Assembly (NCBI GenBank): GCA_016125255.1
Contig: WGMD01000002.1
Location: 372,001-436,000, forward strand
Origin: Planctomycetota bacterium
GTDB taxonomy: Bacteria; Planctomycetota; Phycisphaerae; Phycisphaerales; Zrk34
Direction: 5' to 3'
DNA: 64,000 nucleotides
Below, piece by piece: positions 1 to 9,030 of this stretch; position 1 is the first letter of the stretch, and each line of letters begins with the position of its first letter. The notes below the pieces were generated by a model that worked only from the letters and a program-made list of their open reading frames with translations, ran no database searches and was not told the origin of the DNA. The position numbers and the translations under genes are program-made.

Positions 1-860
1 ATGAGCGTCACGGTGCGCGACACCGCATCGAGCTGCGCGGTCTGACCTTTGGCCAGGTCGCGCTGGAAGGTGATCCTGCCCTTGGGGTCCATGAGCTGCG
101 TGCGGACCAGCCCGTCAAACACATGCACCTGCGTCCCGCCGACGGGATCGACGCTCATGGCGAATTCGGTGCCGAGGTCGACGACGGCGGCGCCGGGGGC
201 GGCGATGGTGAACCCGCGCGCGTCGGCGGGGACCCAAGCCGTCAGCTTCCCTTCCCGCAGATATCCGCTGTTGCGATCGGTCAGATCGAATCGCACCGGG
301 CCGTGCAAGGTCACCACCGCGCCGCTGCTGAACATGACCTGAAGCGAGCCGGAGCGGATGTCGATCGACTGCGGATGCAGTTCCGCGCCGACGTCCATCG
401 CTTCGCCCGTCGTGCCCCAGACGACGCGCTGCATGTCGCTGATGAGCGCGACCTGCGGCGTGTTGACCGGCCTGTTGTTGTTCCCATCGGGCAGCGTGCG
501 CCAAAGGACGATCGTCGCCACGATGGCGAGCATCGCCGCGATCAGTCCCCCGCCCACGACCGGGCCGATGCGCCATCCGCCGCGCGCCGCCGGCATGTCG
601 ATTTCCGTTTCCGCCTCCGCCTCGTGCGACGCCCGCGCCGCGTCCAATAGAAGCTGCGGCGAGATCACGTGCCGCACCAGCCGCCACTGCATGCTCAGCG
701 TCACGAACATCTGCCGGTTCTCCGGCGACGCTTCGAGCAGGCGCGTCAGCTCGTCGAACTCCGCCGCCTCCGCCACGCCGTCCAGATGACGCACCGACAG
801 TTCCGCCAATCGCATGGCGCTTTCATCACGAATCGGAATTTCATGCTGCTCATGAGTCAT
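1..860 (-). CDS. FecR-domain transmembrane protein, partial (C-terminus off the left edge)
   Basis: Open to the window edge, so only the first 286 or so residues are visible. Start ATG at 860 overlaps the end of the upstream sigma gene by 11 bases, a sign of translational coupling. The N-terminal 80 residues are cytoplasmic-looking. One membrane segment follows at about residues 98-120 (GPVVGGGLIAAMLAIVATIV). After it comes a FecR-type periplasmic domain: VVTLHGPVRFDL, a 'LTAWVPADARGFTIAAPG' stretch, DLGTEF and TQVHVFDGLV, which are the usual landmarks of planctomycete FecR proteins. The same landmarks occur in the complete paralogue at 26229-27872, which continues into a LamG domain, so a C-terminal LamG is likely here too but is not seen. 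Probable role: partner of the ECF sigma factor encoded just upstream, as membrane regulator or signal-linked surface protein (inference). Confidence 0.85.
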   Translation of the reverse strand, partial: MTHEQHEIPIRDESAMRLAELSVRHLDGVAEAAEFDELTRLLEASPENRQMFVTLSMQWRLVRHVISPQLLLDAARASHEAEAETEIDMPAARGGWRIGPVVGGGLIAAMLAIVATIVLWRTLPDGNNNRPVNTPQVALISDMQRVVWGTTGEAMDVGAELHPQSIDIRSGSLQVMFSSGAVVTLHGPVRFDLTDRNSGYLREGKLTAWVPADARGFTIAAPGAAVVDLGTEFAMSVDPVGGTQVHVFDGLVRTQLMDPKGRITFQRDLAKGQTAQLDAVSRTVTL

Positions 861-1404
861 GGAGCGAGCCCCCTGCGTCCGTCGAATCACCCGAAAGTTG
901 CGCCCGAATGCACTCGGCCAGCGCCAGATGCGTCCGGGTCAGCGTCGAATACACCGTGTTGAACTTGCGGCCGAGCGCCTCCGCCAGCGCCTGCCCCGTC
1001 AGCCCCTTCCCATAACGCACATCGATCAATTCCCGCGCGAACGGGGCCAGCTCGCTCAGACAACGCCGCAGCGCCTCGAGCATCACATTCGCCTCCGCCG
1101 GCTCCACCATCCGCCAATGCCCTTCAAGCAAATCCAAAAGCTTCTCATCGAAAACCCGCGGCTGACGACGCGACTTCCTGATCATTTCCAAGGACTTACG
1201 ACGAGCCGTCTCGCGAAGCCAGGCCAGCAGATGATTGGCGTCATTAAAGGTCGTCATCCGCTCGAACGCCAGCGCAAATACTTCCTGCACAACGTCTTCC
1301 GACAGATGGTCGTCCGTCACGATCGCCTGCACATACGCCAGCAGGCGGTGCTGGTCCTTGACCAGAATCTGAATGAATGTGCGGGAATCGACGGACACTC
1401 TCAT
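850..1404 (-). CDS. ECF RNA polymerase sigma factor (sigma-70 family)
   Basis: 184 residues. Region 2 is at about residues 10-75 (HRLLAYVQAIVTDDHLSEDV, then AFERMTTFNDANHLLAWLR) and region 4 at about 110-165, with a helix-turn-helix around LTGQALAEALGRKFNTVYST. This is the two-region plan of an ECF sigma factor. It resembles the planctomycete/verrucomicrobial ECF group that is typically encoded next to FecR-like genes, and such a gene follows here with an 11-base overlap. It would direct RNA polymerase to a small regulon, perhaps including its own operon. An AGAGGTGAG stretch lies about 25 bases upstream of the start. No conserved ECF promoter could be assigned by eye. Confidence 0.9.
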   Translation of the reverse strand: MRVSVDSRTFIQILVKDQHRLLAYVQAIVTDDHLSEDVVQEVFALAFERMTTFNDANHLLAWLRETARRKSLEMIRKSRRQPRVFDEKLLDLLEGHWRMVEPAEANVMLEALRRCLSELAPFARELIDVRYGKGLTGQALAEALGRKFNTVYSTLTRTHLALAECIRAQLSGDSTDAGGSLHDS

Positions 1405-1591
1405 GCTCCAGCGTGACGTGGTCTCACCTCTATATGATCCGACCCGCCCCCGATTGTGCAGCCGCGAAGCGAATCACCTCAACTTTTTTTGCCCAGCTTC
1501 ACCATACTCAAAAATATCCGGAATCCCGCGAAAAAAAATGGGGATTGCCCCCTACTGACATTCGTCTACGATACCCCCAACCCGTTTAGCG

Positions 1592-1607
1592 AGGCCGCTT
1601 GCGGCCT
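1592..1607. repeat. REP-like palindrome (GCCGCTTGCGGC core)
   Basis: AGGCCGCTTGCGGCCT is a perfect palindromic stem around TT and is preceded by CGTTTAGCG. The same core recurs between genes at 18416, 41943 and 59589. It lies in the 5' leader of the amidohydrolase gene and may form a hairpin in that transcript. Confidence 0.6.
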
Positions 1608-1632
1608 GTTTACGCCCAAAAGAGACCCCACG

Positions 1633-2946
1633 ATGCCCAAATCCCTGTTCGCCAACGACCCCGCCGCCATTCCCGCCGCCGTCGCCGGCGCCATCGCCGC
1701 TCAGCCCATCATCGACCTGCACACGCACCTGTACCCCCCCTCCTTCGGCTCCCCCTCGACCGGCGACCCCACCGGGCTCATGCTTTTCGGTATCGATCAA
1801 CTGCTCACCTACCACTACCTCGTCGCCGAACTCTTCCGCGTCGTCCGTCCCGAGGAACTGACCATTGAAGACTTCTGGGCCATGTCCAAGTCCGCCCAGG
1901 CCGACCTGATTTGGCAAAAGCTCTTCATCGAGCGCAGCCCCATCTCCGAATCCTGTCGCGGCGTTCTCACCTGTCTCTCCAAGCTCGGCCTCGACCCCGC
2001 CGATCGCGACCTGGCCGGTTATCGAAGCTGGTTCGAGTCGCAGGACGCCAGCACGCACATCGACCGCGTGATGGAGATTTCCAACGTCGAATCGATCACG
2101 ATGACCAACGCCGTGTTCGATGACAACGAGCGGCAGCGCTGGCTCAGGAATCCGCACGTCGGCGATGACCCGCGCTTCAAGGCGGTGCTTCGTTTCGATC
2201 CCTTGCTGTGCGACTGGCCCGGCGCCGCGGCGAAGCTCGGGGCATGGGGCTATGACGTGTCGAAGCAGATCGATGACAAGACCGTCGAGGAAGTGAAAAA
2301 GTTCCTGCGCAAGTGGCTCGACGGCACCAAGTCGATCTACGCCGCCGTGTCGCTCCCGCCGGGCTACCGCTTCGGCGATCAGCCCGGCGCGGACAAGTGG
2401 GCGAGCGGCAATCGGATTCTCAGCGAGTGCGTCCTGCCGGTGTGCGCCGAACGCAACATGCCCTTCGCCATGATGATCGGCTCGCAGCGCGGCGTGAACC
2501 CCGCGCTCGGTGACGCCGGCGACATGGGCTTCAAGTCCGATGTCCCCTCGCTTGCCGACCTGTGCCGCGCGTTCCCCGACAACAAATTCCTCGTCACCAT
2601 GCTCAGCCGCGAGAATCAGCACGAGCTGGCCGTCTGCGCCCGCAAGTTCGGCAACCTGATGATCTTCGGCTGCTGGTGGTTCCTCAACAACCCGATGCTC
2701 ATCGAGGAAATCACCCGCATGCGCTGCGAACTGCTCGGCACAAGCTTCATCCCGCAACACTCCGACTGCCGCGTCCTCGAACAACTTGCCTACAAATGGG
2801 AGCACAGCCGCGCCGTGATCGGCAAAGTCCTCACCGACAAATACACCGACCTGGCCGCCACCGGCTGGCTCGTCACCGCCGACGAAATCGCACGCGACGT
2901 CCGCCTGTTCCTCCGCGACAATTTCCTCAACTTCCTGAAGCGCTGA
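1633..2946 (+). CDS. UxaC-like (glucuronate isomerase family) amidohydrolase
   Basis: 437 residues from ATG 1633. An in-frame start exists further upstream at 1456, but it runs through AT-rich leader and the REP-like hairpin, and residues before MPKSLF look non-coding. The metal-binding DLHTH motif is at about residues 28-32, as in the amidohydrolase superfamily, and the overall sequence (LIWQKLFIERSPISESCRGV, then SRENQHELAVCARKFGNLMI, then a C-terminal GKVLTDKYTDLAATGWLVT) follows the uronate isomerase branch. It is shorter than classical UxaC (about 470). Probable role: isomerisation or hydrolysis of a uronate or related sugar acid in the cytoplasm. The exact substrate cannot be read from the sequence. 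It is followed by two unrelated small membrane genes. Confidence 0.8.
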   Translation: MPKSLFANDPAAIPAAVAGAIAAQPIIDLHTHLYPPSFGSPSTGDPTGLMLFGIDQLLTYHYLVAELFRVVRPEELTIEDFWAMSKSAQADLIWQKLFIERSPISESCRGVLTCLSKLGLDPADRDLAGYRSWFESQDASTHIDRVMEISNVESITMTNAVFDDNERQRWLRNPHVGDDPRFKAVLRFDPLLCDWPGAAAKLGAWGYDVSKQIDDKTVEEVKKFLRKWLDGTKSIYAAVSLPPGYRFGDQPGADKWASGNRILSECVLPVCAERNMPFAMMIGSQRGVNPALGDAGDMGFKSDVPSLADLCRAFPDNKFLVTMLSRENQHELAVCARKFGNLMIFGCWWFLNNPMLIEEITRMRCELLGTSFIPQHSDCRVLEQLAYKWEHSRAVIGKVLTDKYTDLAATGWLVTADEIARDVRLFLRDNFLNFLKR

Positions 2947-3036
2947 AAGAAAGTCGTTGACAGCCCGCCCGGCGCGCGCGATGATCTTCGCGCGGTCAGG
3001 GTGTTTCATTGACAATTCAACTTTGGAGGTTCGGCC

Positions 3037-3372
3037 ATGGTCGTGCTCGCCCAAAGCGATATGTTCCGCGTGCAGCCGGAGCATTATTTCATGTACATCG
3101 TGCTCACGGCGGTGTTCCTTTTTCTCCTGTGGTTCTCGAGCAAAAAGACCGAGAAAATCGGCATGACGCTCACCGTCTGGGGCATCGAGCTGATGATGCT
3201 CGGCATCGGTTACAGTCTGCTGGGGCTGGCGCCGGTCATGGCGCTGGCGGGGTTCATCATGAAGGTCGGCTTCCTGCTGGTGCTCGGCGGCGTGAGCGTC
3301 ATCGTCCTCAACACGCGCGCCGCCGGATGTTCCGCCGGCGCTGAAACGCCGAAGGAGGCGGACCATGTCTGA
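3037..3372 (+). CDS. small membrane protein, function unknown
   Basis: 111 residues with a strong GGAGG site about 9 bases before the ATG. Three hydrophobic segments are visible, at about residues 19-34, 43-65 and 68-88, separated by a short SSKKTEK loop. The C-terminus is a short polar tail. Its last codons overlap the start of the next gene by 8 bases, so the two are probably co-translated. I do not recognise the family. It may be an accessory membrane component made together with its partner. Confidence 0.7.
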   Translation: MVVLAQSDMFRVQPEHYFMYIVLTAVFLFLLWFSSKKTEKIGMTLTVWGIELMMLGIGYSLLGLAPVMALAGFIMKVGFLLVLGGVSVIVLNTRAAGCSAGAETPKEADHV

Positions 3373-3577
3373 CGTCAAACGAAGCGTTTGCATCCTCGCC
3401 GCCGCGGCGCTGGTGTACTTCATCGCTTTTCCCGAAGACCTCGAATCCACCGTGCAACCGGTGGCGATCGTCACCAACCTGACCAACACGATCTCGCCGT
3501 GGTTCTACGGCGTCGTCGCCGTCGCGGTCCTCTCCGGCGCGATCGTCAAAACCTGGGGCCCGCGCCCGGGGGCGTGA
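3365..3577 (+). CDS. small membrane protein, function unknown
   Basis: 70 residues, start ATG at 3365, with a GAAGGAGG site inside the end of the upstream gene. Two hydrophobic segments (about residues 7-23 and 43-62) flank a short extracytoplasmic-looking loop (PEDLESTVQPVAIV). The overlap with the preceding gene suggests a two-protein membrane unit. No family recognised. Confidence 0.65.
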   Translation: MSDVKRSVCILAAAALVYFIAFPEDLESTVQPVAIVTNLTNTISPWFYGVVAVAVLSGAIVKTWGPRPGA

Positions 3578-3591
3578 CGAATCGACTTCAC

Positions 3592-3618
3592 AAAAAAAGC
3601 ACGGCCGAGGGCGGCCGT
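3592..3618 (-). terminator. rho-independent terminator of the HNH gene
   Basis: On the minus strand the stem ACGGCCG/CGGCCGT with a 4-base loop is followed by GC and seven T residues. It lies 30 bases past the HNH gene stop. Confidence 0.75.
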
Positions 3619-3647
3619 ACCACGGATTCCGTCAGTGCGTCCATCGA

Positions 3648-4274
3648 TCACTTGAGTTCGACGGACCAGTACGCATTGTCGAGGAACGTCTGCCAGCACG
3701 CGTACTTGTCCTGCCCGAGGCGGAGACTGATGACCGGATTGCGCTTGGGCTGGACCGGCTTGGTGATGAGCTTCATGTTCGCCTGCGCCGGCGTGCGACC
3801 GCCCTTGCGGCTGTTGCAGGCGACGCACGCGCAGACGAGATTCGTCCATGTGCTCTGCCCCCCAAGTCGGCGCGGCGTGACATGGTCGAGCGTCAGTTCC
3901 TGCGTCGGGAACTTCCTGCCGCAGTACTGACACATGTTGTGATCGCGCGCGTAGAGATTGCGGCGATTGAGCTTGACGGTCTGCGCCGGCAGGCGATCGT
4001 AGCCGTGCAACCGGATGATCTTCGGCACGGCGATGTGCAGACGCATCGTCTTGACCCAGTCGTAATCGGGCGTGAACAGCTCGCGGTACTGGCTCAGCTC
4101 CATCCACGAATCGAAGTCGTAGCTGTTGAACGTGCCTTCGTCGAAGTTGACGACCTCCGCCATATCGCGACACAGAAGCGAAAAGGCGCGGCGGGCGCTG
4201 GTGACACGGATCGCCATGTACAGGCGATTAAGCACCAGCACGCTCGAATTCAAACCTGTGGTCTGTACGATCAC
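3648..4274 (-). CDS. HNH endonuclease
   Basis: 208 residues from a GTG start at 4274, chosen because GGAGGT lies 5 bases upstream. An ATG 63 bases further upstream has no ribosome-binding site. The first 125 residues are of unknown fold. The HNH core follows: MCQYCGRKF (first CxxC), LTLDHVTPRRLGG with the catalytic DH pair, then NLVCACVACNSRKGG with the second CxxC and Asn. This is the zinc-stabilised McrA-like HNH layout seen in many stand-alone bacterial proteins. It has its own terminator and no restriction or phage neighbour, so it is probably a housekeeping or genome-maintenance HNH protein rather than part of a mobile element (inference). Confidence 0.85.
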   Translation of the reverse strand: MIVQTTGLNSSVLVLNRLYMAIRVTSARRAFSLLCRDMAEVVNFDEGTFNSYDFDSWMELSQYRELFTPDYDWVKTMRLHIAVPKIIRLHGYDRLPAQTVKLNRRNLYARDHNMCQYCGRKFPTQELTLDHVTPRRLGGQSTWTNLVCACVACNSRKGGRTPAQANMKLITKPVQPKRNPVISLRLGQDKYACWQTFLDNAYWSVELK

Positions 4275-4420
4275 AAAGGACCTCCAGCACCGGGGTTCAA
4301 GTCCGATGATCTTATCGGCCAGGGCAGGCGTTGGCAATCACCCTCAGTCCCCGTGCGTGCTAATTCTACGTTCAGAAATGGTCATTCGTTCGCCCGTGGC
4401 AATTTGGCGAAGCGGCCGTT

Positions 4421-4491
4421 CATTTAGCGGCGGGGCTTGCCCCGCGCGGCGGTCGCATCGTGCAACGCGGGGCAAGCCCCGCCGCTAAATG
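4421..4491. repeat. 26-bp perfect inverted repeat (hairpin/terminator-like)
   Basis: The left arm is 4421-4446 and the right arm 4466-4491, identical in reverse complement over 26 bases (CATTTAGCGGCGGGGC... into GCCCCGCG), with a 19-base loop. The TAG stop codon of the RND pump gene (4485-4487) lies inside the right arm, so the hairpin forms right at the end of the efflux operon mRNA. No T-tract follows. It could act in mRNA 3' protection or as a factor-assisted terminator. Confidence 0.75.
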
Positions 4492-7400
4492 GACGCTTCG
4501 TTGACCGGCGCTTCCACCGGTGCGGCCGCGACGCCGATCCATGTCTTGAGGTCTTCGAGAATCATGTAAAGCGTCGGCACCAACAGCAGCGTGATCGCCG
4601 TCGAGAACAAGACGCCCCACCCTAAGCTGACCGCCATCGGCACGAGGAAGCGCGCCTGAAGCGAGCGCTCCAGCAGCATCGGCGTCAGGCCGCAGAACGT
4701 CGTCGCGGTGGTGAGCATGATCGGTCGGAACCGGCGCGTGCCCGAATCGAGGATGACCTGCGAAAGCGGCACGCCTTCGCCGCGCGCCCGGTTGATGTAG
4801 TCGATCATGATGAGCGAGTCATTAACGACGACGCCCGTCAGCGCGACGACGCCGAAGCCCGACAGGAACGAGAGCGGCATCGGCGTTCCGTCGAGCAAGA
4901 GGCCCATGCAAATATGCCCCAGCGTCGCGCCGACGAGGCCGAACGGAATCGCCGACATGACGATCAAGGGCTGAATGTAGCTTTTGAACTGAATGCCTAG
5001 CAGGCCGAAGATGCCCAATAGCGCGACCACGAAATTCCACTTGAGCGAATCCATCGATTCGTTCTGCTCGCGCTGGGCGCCTTCGAAGCTGTAGGTCAGT
5101 CCCGGAAAATCGCGCGCCAGTTGCGGCAGCACCTTCTCGCGCAGCTCCTTGTTGATCTCGTCGGCGTTGCCGTCCGCTTCATTGACATCCGAAGTCACCG
5201 ATACGATCCGCCGGCGGTCGGCGCGCTGAATCTGCGCGTAGCCCTGACCGACCGTGACCTCGGCGACCGTGCGGAAGGGAACCTCCGCGCCGGCGGCGGT
5301 GCGGATGCGCATGTTCTCCAAATCCGCCAGACTCTTCCGCCCTTCCTCCGGGTAGCGCACCATCACCTTGATGTCATCGCGCCCGCGCTGGATCCGCTGC
5401 GCTTCCTCGCCGTAGAAACCCTGCCGCACCTGCCGCGCCAGGTCGGCGAGCGTGAGCCCCAGCGCCCGGCCTTCGGGCGTGATGGCGAGCTTGATCTCCT
5501 GTTTGCCCGGCTCGAACGAGTCGGCGATATCCGTCACGCCGGCGAAAGAACTGAGCTTCGTCTTCAGTACGTCCACCGCCGCCAGCAGCTTGTCGAAATC
5601 GCGGTGCGCCAGCTCGACATTCACCGCATCGCCCGCTGAGAAAAACGAGCTGACGAACACCAGACTCGACACCCCCGGAATCGGCCCGACCTCTTCGCGC
5701 CACATCGCGCCGATCGTCTCGCTGGAAATGTTTCGATGCTCCGTGTCCAGCAGTTCGATGTTGACCTCGGCCAGGTGCGAATCGCTGGTGCGGATGATCG
5801 ACGGCCCGCCCGCCCCGCCGACGAGGTCCTTGAACGGGCGCTGGCCGACCGTCGTCGAAATATGGCGGAACATCGTCGGATGATCGGCCGGGGTCACGGC
5901 GTCGAGCTTCTTGCGGACGCGCTCGGCGGCGGCTTCGATGCGCTCGACGACTTTGCGGGTTTCCTCGGCGGGCGTGCCCTGCGGCATGGCGAGCACGGCG
6001 ACGACGTTGTCCGAATCGATCTTCGGGAAGAACACGAACTTGATGTGCCCGCCCGCCACCAATCCGAACACGATCACCATCACGCCCACGCCGATCGCCG
6101 TCGCCAGATAACGCTGCCGGATGCACCACGCCAGCGCTCGAAGATACGGCCCGTTCACGAACCAGTTGAACCCATCGCGCACGTGATCCTGCAACCGACC
6201 GATCGGCCCGTAGCGCCCCGTGTGCAAAGGCGTCGCCAGATGCGATGGCAGGATCAACAACGCTTCCGTGAGCGAGATGAGCAGCACGCTGATGACGACC
6301 ATCGGCATGAAGCTGACGATCTTGCCGATGTCGCCGGCGGTGAAGAGCAGCGGCAAAAACGCCACGACCGTCGTCAATACCGCGAACGTCACGGGGATCG
6401 CCATCTCTCGCACGCCGAGGATTGACGCCTTGATCGGGTCCATCCCGCGCTGGCGATGCTCGAAGATGTTCTCGCCCACGACGATCGCATCGTCCACGAC
6501 GATGCCCAGCACGATGATGAACGCGAAGAGCGAGATCATGTTGATCGTCATACCCATCTGCGACAAAACCCAGAACGCGCCCATGAACGAAATCGGAATC
6601 CCCATCGTGGTCCAGAACGCCAGCTTCAAATCCAGAAAGAGCGCCAGGCACACGAACACGAGGATGAGGCCGTACATGGCATTGCGCGTGAGCAGATCGA
6701 TGCGGCCCTGAAGGTAGGTGCTGCGGTCGAACCACGTATCCAGGTGCACGCCCTTGGGCATCATCGCTTCGTGCTCGGCGACGTATTTCTTGACGGTCCG
6801 GGCCACGTCGATGGCGTCCTGCTCGCCGACGCGGAAGATATTGATGACCGCGGCGCGATGGCCGTCGTAATAGGTGGACACATCCGTGTCGGCGAAGGCG
6901 TCCTGGATCTTCGCCACGTCGCCGAGGCGCAGCACCGTGCCGTCGGGCCGGCTCATGAGGATGATGTCCTCGAACTCCCGGCCGGTGTATCGCTGTCCCT
7001 TGGTGCGCAGGAGGATTTCGCCGCCGACGCTCTTCACCGATCCGCCCGGCAGGTCGAGGGACGCTTGTCGGACGGCGTCGGCGACCTGGTCGAAGGTCAT
7101 GCCGTATTTGCGAAGCGCGTCTTCGGAGATTTCGACGCCGACTTCGAAAGGTCGCATGCCGGTGACTTCCGCCTGCGAGATGTTGGGCATCGTCGTCAGG
7201 TCGTCGCGGATCTGGTCGGCGAGGGCTTTGAGCGTGCGTTCGCCCACCTGGCCGTAGACGACGAGACTGAGCACCTGCACGCGATTGGTCACTTCGGAAA
7301 TGACGGGCTTTTCCGTCTCTTTCGGGAAAGTCGAGATGCGGTCGACGGCGGCTTCGACGTCGGTGAGGACTTTGCGCATGGAGGCGTAGTCTTCGAGTTC

Positions 7401-7739
7401 GACGATGACGGCGCCGGAGCCCTCCATGGCGGTGGAGCGGAGTCGTTTGACGCCGTCGATCCCGGCGAGGGCTTCCTCGACACGGACGCAGACGCCCTCT
7501 TCGACTTCCGCGGGGGACGCGCCGAGGTAGGGGACGGTGACGATGATCTTCTGCTGATCGATCTCGGGGAAGACCTCCATGCGCATGCGGACCATGGAGA
7601 TGACGCCGCCGGTGAGGACCATGAGCATGAGCAGGTTGGCGGCGACGCTGTTGCGTGCGAACCACGAGAGCGGACCGTTCTTTTCGAGAATGCGGCGTTC
7701 GGTGTTGCTGAGCGTGGGCGGGAGGATGGGTTCACTCAT
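4485..7739 (-). CDS. RND-family efflux pump, inner-membrane transporter
   Basis: 1084 residues, the normal length for AcrB/MexB-type proton-driven exporters. The first membrane segment follows a short cytoplasmic start (WFARNSVAANLLMLMVLTGG), and two large periplasmic loops separate two six-helix blocks. The proton-relay motif GIVVDDAIVVGEN, with the paired aspartates, is intact in the first half. The second half has the matching FGVVALTGVVVNDSLIMIDY. The 8-base overlap with the adaptor gene and the TetR gene ahead of that define a three-gene operon. No TolC-like outer membrane gene is present, so the channel must be encoded elsewhere. The substrate is unknown; drugs, solvents or lipids are typical. 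Confidence 0.95.
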   Translation of the reverse strand: MSEPILPPTLSNTERRILEKNGPLSWFARNSVAANLLMLMVLTGGVISMVRMRMEVFPEIDQQKIIVTVPYLGASPAEVEEGVCVRVEEALAGIDGVKRLRSTAMEGSGAVIVELEDYASMRKVLTDVEAAVDRISTFPKETEKPVISEVTNRVQVLSLVVYGQVGERTLKALADQIRDDLTTMPNISQAEVTGMRPFEVGVEISEDALRKYGMTFDQVADAVRQASLDLPGGSVKSVGGEILLRTKGQRYTGREFEDIILMSRPDGTVLRLGDVAKIQDAFADTDVSTYYDGHRAAVINIFRVGEQDAIDVARTVKKYVAEHEAMMPKGVHLDTWFDRSTYLQGRIDLLTRNAMYGLILVFVCLALFLDLKLAFWTTMGIPISFMGAFWVLSQMGMTINMISLFAFIIVLGIVVDDAIVVGENIFEHRQRGMDPIKASILGVREMAIPVTFAVLTTVVAFLPLLFTAGDIGKIVSFMPMVVISVLLISLTEALLILPSHLATPLHTGRYGPIGRLQDHVRDGFNWFVNGPYLRALAWCIRQRYLATAIGVGVMVIVFGLVAGGHIKFVFFPKIDSDNVVAVLAMPQGTPAEETRKVVERIEAAAERVRKKLDAVTPADHPTMFRHISTTVGQRPFKDLVGGAGGPSIIRTSDSHLAEVNIELLDTEHRNISSETIGAMWREEVGPIPGVSSLVFVSSFFSAGDAVNVELAHRDFDKLLAAVDVLKTKLSSFAGVTDIADSFEPGKQEIKLAITPEGRALGLTLADLARQVRQGFYGEEAQRIQRGRDDIKVMVRYPEEGRKSLADLENMRIRTAAGAEVPFRTVAEVTVGQGYAQIQRADRRRIVSVTSDVNEADGNADEINKELREKVLPQLARDFPGLTYSFEGAQREQNESMDSLKWNFVVALLGIFGLLGIQFKSYIQPLIVMSAIPFGLVGATLGHICMGLLLDGTPMPLSFLSGFGVVALTGVVVNDSLIMIDYINRARGEGVPLSQVILDSGTRRFRPIMLTTATTFCGLTPMLLERSLQARFLVPMAVSLGWGVLFSTAITLLLVPTLYMILEDLKTWIGVAAAPVEAPVNEASI

Positions 7740-9030
7740 GGGGCGATGCGCTGCCCGCTGCGGGGGCGGCGGCGACCTTCTGTTCGGGCACGCGGATCAT
7801 CATGCCGTCGGTCACGGTGTCGATGGCGCTGGTGATGAGTTGGTCGCCGTCGGTCAGGCCGTCCTGAATGTACACGGTGTCGCGATCGCGCCGGGCGACC
7901 TGCACGGGGACGATCTTGAGCGCGCCGTCTTTGGCGAGCCAGACCTGCGCCTCATTGCGCAGCGCGGAGCGGGGAATCGGGGCGACGTGCGACATGACCT
8001 TGCCGGCAATGTCGACGTCGACGAACGCGCCGGGGACGAGCGGGGCGCGATGTTCGTTAGCGCCGGTGAACGGGTGATCCACTTCGACGACGATGTGCAT
8101 CATGCGCGATTTGGCATCGACCTCCGCCTCCGTTCGCACAACCTTGCCCGCCCATTCGCAGGCGCGGCCCATCAGTTCCGCCTTGACCACCGCGTCGATC
8201 GGATCGGCGTCCGGCGCGGTCGTGCCGGCGACGGGGACGTGACTGAGCCACTTCAGGTCGTTGTCTTCGAGCGGCACGGCGATCTCGACGGCGTCGGTCC
8301 CGTAGGCCTCGCCGACGGCCTGGCCGGCCATGAGCGTCTGCCCTTCATCGACGGTTTCCCGGCTGATCACAGCGTCGAAAGGCAGCGTCACCCGCGTGCG
8401 CGACACATCGAGCCGGGCCTTTTCGAGAGCGAGCTGAGCGGAGGAGATCTGCGCCGCGGCGGTGGCGACCTGCGCCTGAGCACGCGACTGGACGGCCTTG
8501 GCGATGTCGAGGGCGACCTGCGCTTTTTCGACTTCGCGCGATGTGGCGACGTTGCGGTCGGCCAGTTCCTTCGTGCGCGTCATGTCGAGCTGCGCATCGT
8601 GGAGCCGGGCCTGCGCATCGGCGAGCTGGGCGTCGGCGGTGGCGCGGGCGGCCTGTGCCTGGGCGAGCTGCGCGGCGGCGGTCGACTCGGCGAGCGTGTA
8701 GTCCGTCGGGTCGATTTCAAAAAGCGACTGCCCCGCCTTGATGAATCCCCCGCTGACCATCGACGGATGCAGCTTCACCACGCGACCACTGACCTGCGGC
8801 ACGATCTGCGCCCGCACCTGAGCCGCCACCGTCCCGCGACCGCGAATCGTCACCGGCACGTCCGCATGCGCGATCGTCATCACATCGACCAGCGGCCCGA
8901 CATGCACCGGCGCTTCCTTCGGCGGCGCCTGACGCGACAGCGCGAGCAGCACCGCAATCGCCGCGCTGACACCCAGCACGCACAAAACGCCCAGCGCCTG
9001 CATCATCGAACCCGACTCACGCCGCTTCAT
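7732..9030 (-). CDS. RND efflux periplasmic adaptor (HlyD/AcrA family)
   Basis: 432 residues from ATG 9030, which overlaps the TetR stop as ATGA. An alternative start 67 codons upstream would lie inside the TetR gene. N-terminal membrane anchor at about residues 10-30 (GVLCVLGVSAAIAVLLAL). Then the lipoyl-like half VRAQIVPQVSGRVVKLHPSM, a long Ala/Gln-rich alpha-helical hairpin at about 95-190 (the part that contacts the outer-membrane channel), a second lipoyl half, beta-barrel and C-terminal membrane-proximal domain. It links the RND pump encoded just downstream to an outer membrane channel. Confidence 0.93.
   Translation of the reverse strand: MKRRESGSMMQALGVLCVLGVSAAIAVLLALSRQAPPKEAPVHVGPLVDVMTIAHADVPVTIRGRGTVAAQVRAQIVPQVSGRVVKLHPSMVSGGFIKAGQSLFEIDPTDYTLAESTAAAQLAQAQAARATADAQLADAQARLHDAQLDMTRTKELADRNVATSREVEKAQVALDIAKAVQSRAQAQVATAAAQISSAQLALEKARLDVSRTRVTLPFDAVISRETVDEGQTLMAGQAVGEAYGTDAVEIAVPLEDNDLKWLSHVPVAGTTAPDADPIDAVVKAELMGRACEWAGKVVRTEAEVDAKSRMMHIVVEVDHPFTGANEHRAPLVPGAFVDVDIAGKVMSHVAPIPRSALRNEAQVWLAKDGALKIVPVQVARRDRDTVYIQDGLTDGDQLITSAIDTVTDGMMIRVPEQKVAAAPAAGSASPHE

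Noticed and set aside
115-687. 190-codon minus-strand frame inside the truncated FecR gene
   Set aside because: Out of frame with the FecR reading, which stays open from ATG 860 to the window edge and carries the family motifs.
1552-3489. 645-codon open frame on the minus strand, opposite the UxaC-like gene
   Set aside because: It is antisense to a clearly conserved gene, rich in His/Glu/Ala typical of shadow frames in GC-rich DNA, and has no recognisable domain.
4285-4325. GGTTCAAGTCC resembling a tRNA T-loop
   Set aside because: The flanking bases do not pair as a T-stem and no acceptor, D- or anticodon arm could be built around it; it lies in the leader of the HNH gene.
5374-7665. 763-codon frame on the minus strand overlapping the RND pump gene
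   Set aside because: Same strand but wrong frame; the product is Arg/His-rich nonsense while the pump frame has intact transporter motifs.
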